From assembly GCA_050743625.1 (NCBI GenBank), contig JBOGED010000198.1:1-7154 (forward strand): a stretch of DNA of 7,154 nucleotides, in the 5' to 3' direction. Numbering within the stretch: position 1 is the stretch's first letter; each line of letters opens with the position of its first letter. The DNA is from JBOGED01 sp050743625 (GTDB lineage: Bacteria > Actinomycetota > Nitriliruptoria > Euzebyales > Egibacteraceae). The position numbers and the translations under genes are program-made. The notes beneath the pieces were generated by a model. It ran no database searches. It was not told the origin of the DNA and was given only the letters and a program-made list of their open reading frames with translations. Below are positions 6,959 through 7,154 of this stretch, in pieces.

Positions 6959-7154
6959 CACCTCACCTCGATCGCGCCGCTGTACATGCCCATGCCGCAG
7001 GTGTAGCGAAGGATCCCCCGCGGGAGCGCGCGTAGGACACCGATCGCGGCGCGCACGGTGGGCTGGCTGACGCCGAAGCGTTCCACCAATTGGGACTCGG
7101 ATGGGAGCTGATCACCGGGGCGGTACAGGCCGGCGTCGATGTCCCTTCGCAGCG
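6958..7154 (-). CDS. GntR-type winged-helix N-terminus joined to a cupredoxin-like tail, 5' partial
   Basis: The gene enters from the right edge, so its start is missing; 64 residues are visible. Residues 1-42, with AGLYRPGDQLPSESQLVERF and GVSQPTVRAAIGVLRAL, match the DNA-binding helices of GntR regulators. Where the wing and effector domain should follow, the sequence instead reads PRGILRYTCGMGMYSGAIEV and stops. TCGMGMYxGxIxV resembles the C-terminal copper-ligand loop of cupredoxin-type domains (Cys and Met ligands; here C52, M54, M56). Both halves are in one frame with coding-like third positions. The stop overlaps the ATG of the HMA gene. This may be a deletion that fused two genes, a real short copper-sensing GntR protein, or an assembly join. 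The missing effector domain makes it abnormally short for a GntR protein. Confidence 0.6.
   Translation of the reverse strand, partial: LRRDIDAGLYRPGDQLPSESQLVERFGVSQPTVRAAIGVLRALPRGILRYTCGMGMYSGAIEVR

Overview
The window looks like a copper-handling locus from a high-GC bacterium, most probably an actinobacterium. The support is strong G/C bias at third codon positions, frequent GTG starts, GTGA start/stop overlaps, a DivIVA-domain coiled-coil protein, SHOCT and GntR domains, and a CsoR-like operator close to the actinobacterial type. No species can be named from the sequence.

Layout. Positions 1-580 hold no convincing intact gene: a perfect 10-bp inverted repeat at the left edge, a less GC-rich stretch, and a possible degenerate small ORF (193-476). 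A thioredoxin-like TlpA/ResA-type gene (581-1089, +) follows; its membrane-anchor start lies in a different frame from its catalytic domain. Facing it is a minus-strand block from 6126 down to 1103 that reads like one operon: copZ-like chaperone, copA-type Cu(I) ATPase with an unusual 123-residue C-terminal tail, a DivIVA-domain coiled-coil protein (frameshifted), a small unrecognised protein (two frameshifts), a membrane-anchored thioredoxin-fold protein with a CRGC motif, a histidine-rich polytopic membrane protein, and a small Met/His-rich SHOCT membrane protein. Most junctions are very short or overlapping.

Upstream of copZ is a near-palindromic G/C box very like known CsoR operators, in a 195-base divergent region. 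On the other side a plus-strand gene encodes a small Cys/Met-containing membrane protein (6322-6645). At the right edge, minus strand, is a second free-standing HMA protein (6716-6958). It is coupled to a partial gene whose product has a GntR winged-helix N-terminus joined in frame to a tail resembling a cupredoxin copper site (TCGMGMY).

Working model (inference): CopZ delivers Cu(I) to CopA for export. The redox and metal-binding membrane proteins act on the outer face of the membrane, and the DivIVA-like protein may position the machinery. Four single-base frame disruptions, placed at or next to short homopolymers, suggest either sequencing or assembly indels or local decay; reads are needed to decide. 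The most unusual items are the GntR/cupredoxin chimera, the CopA tail and the DivIVA protein inside a copper operon.
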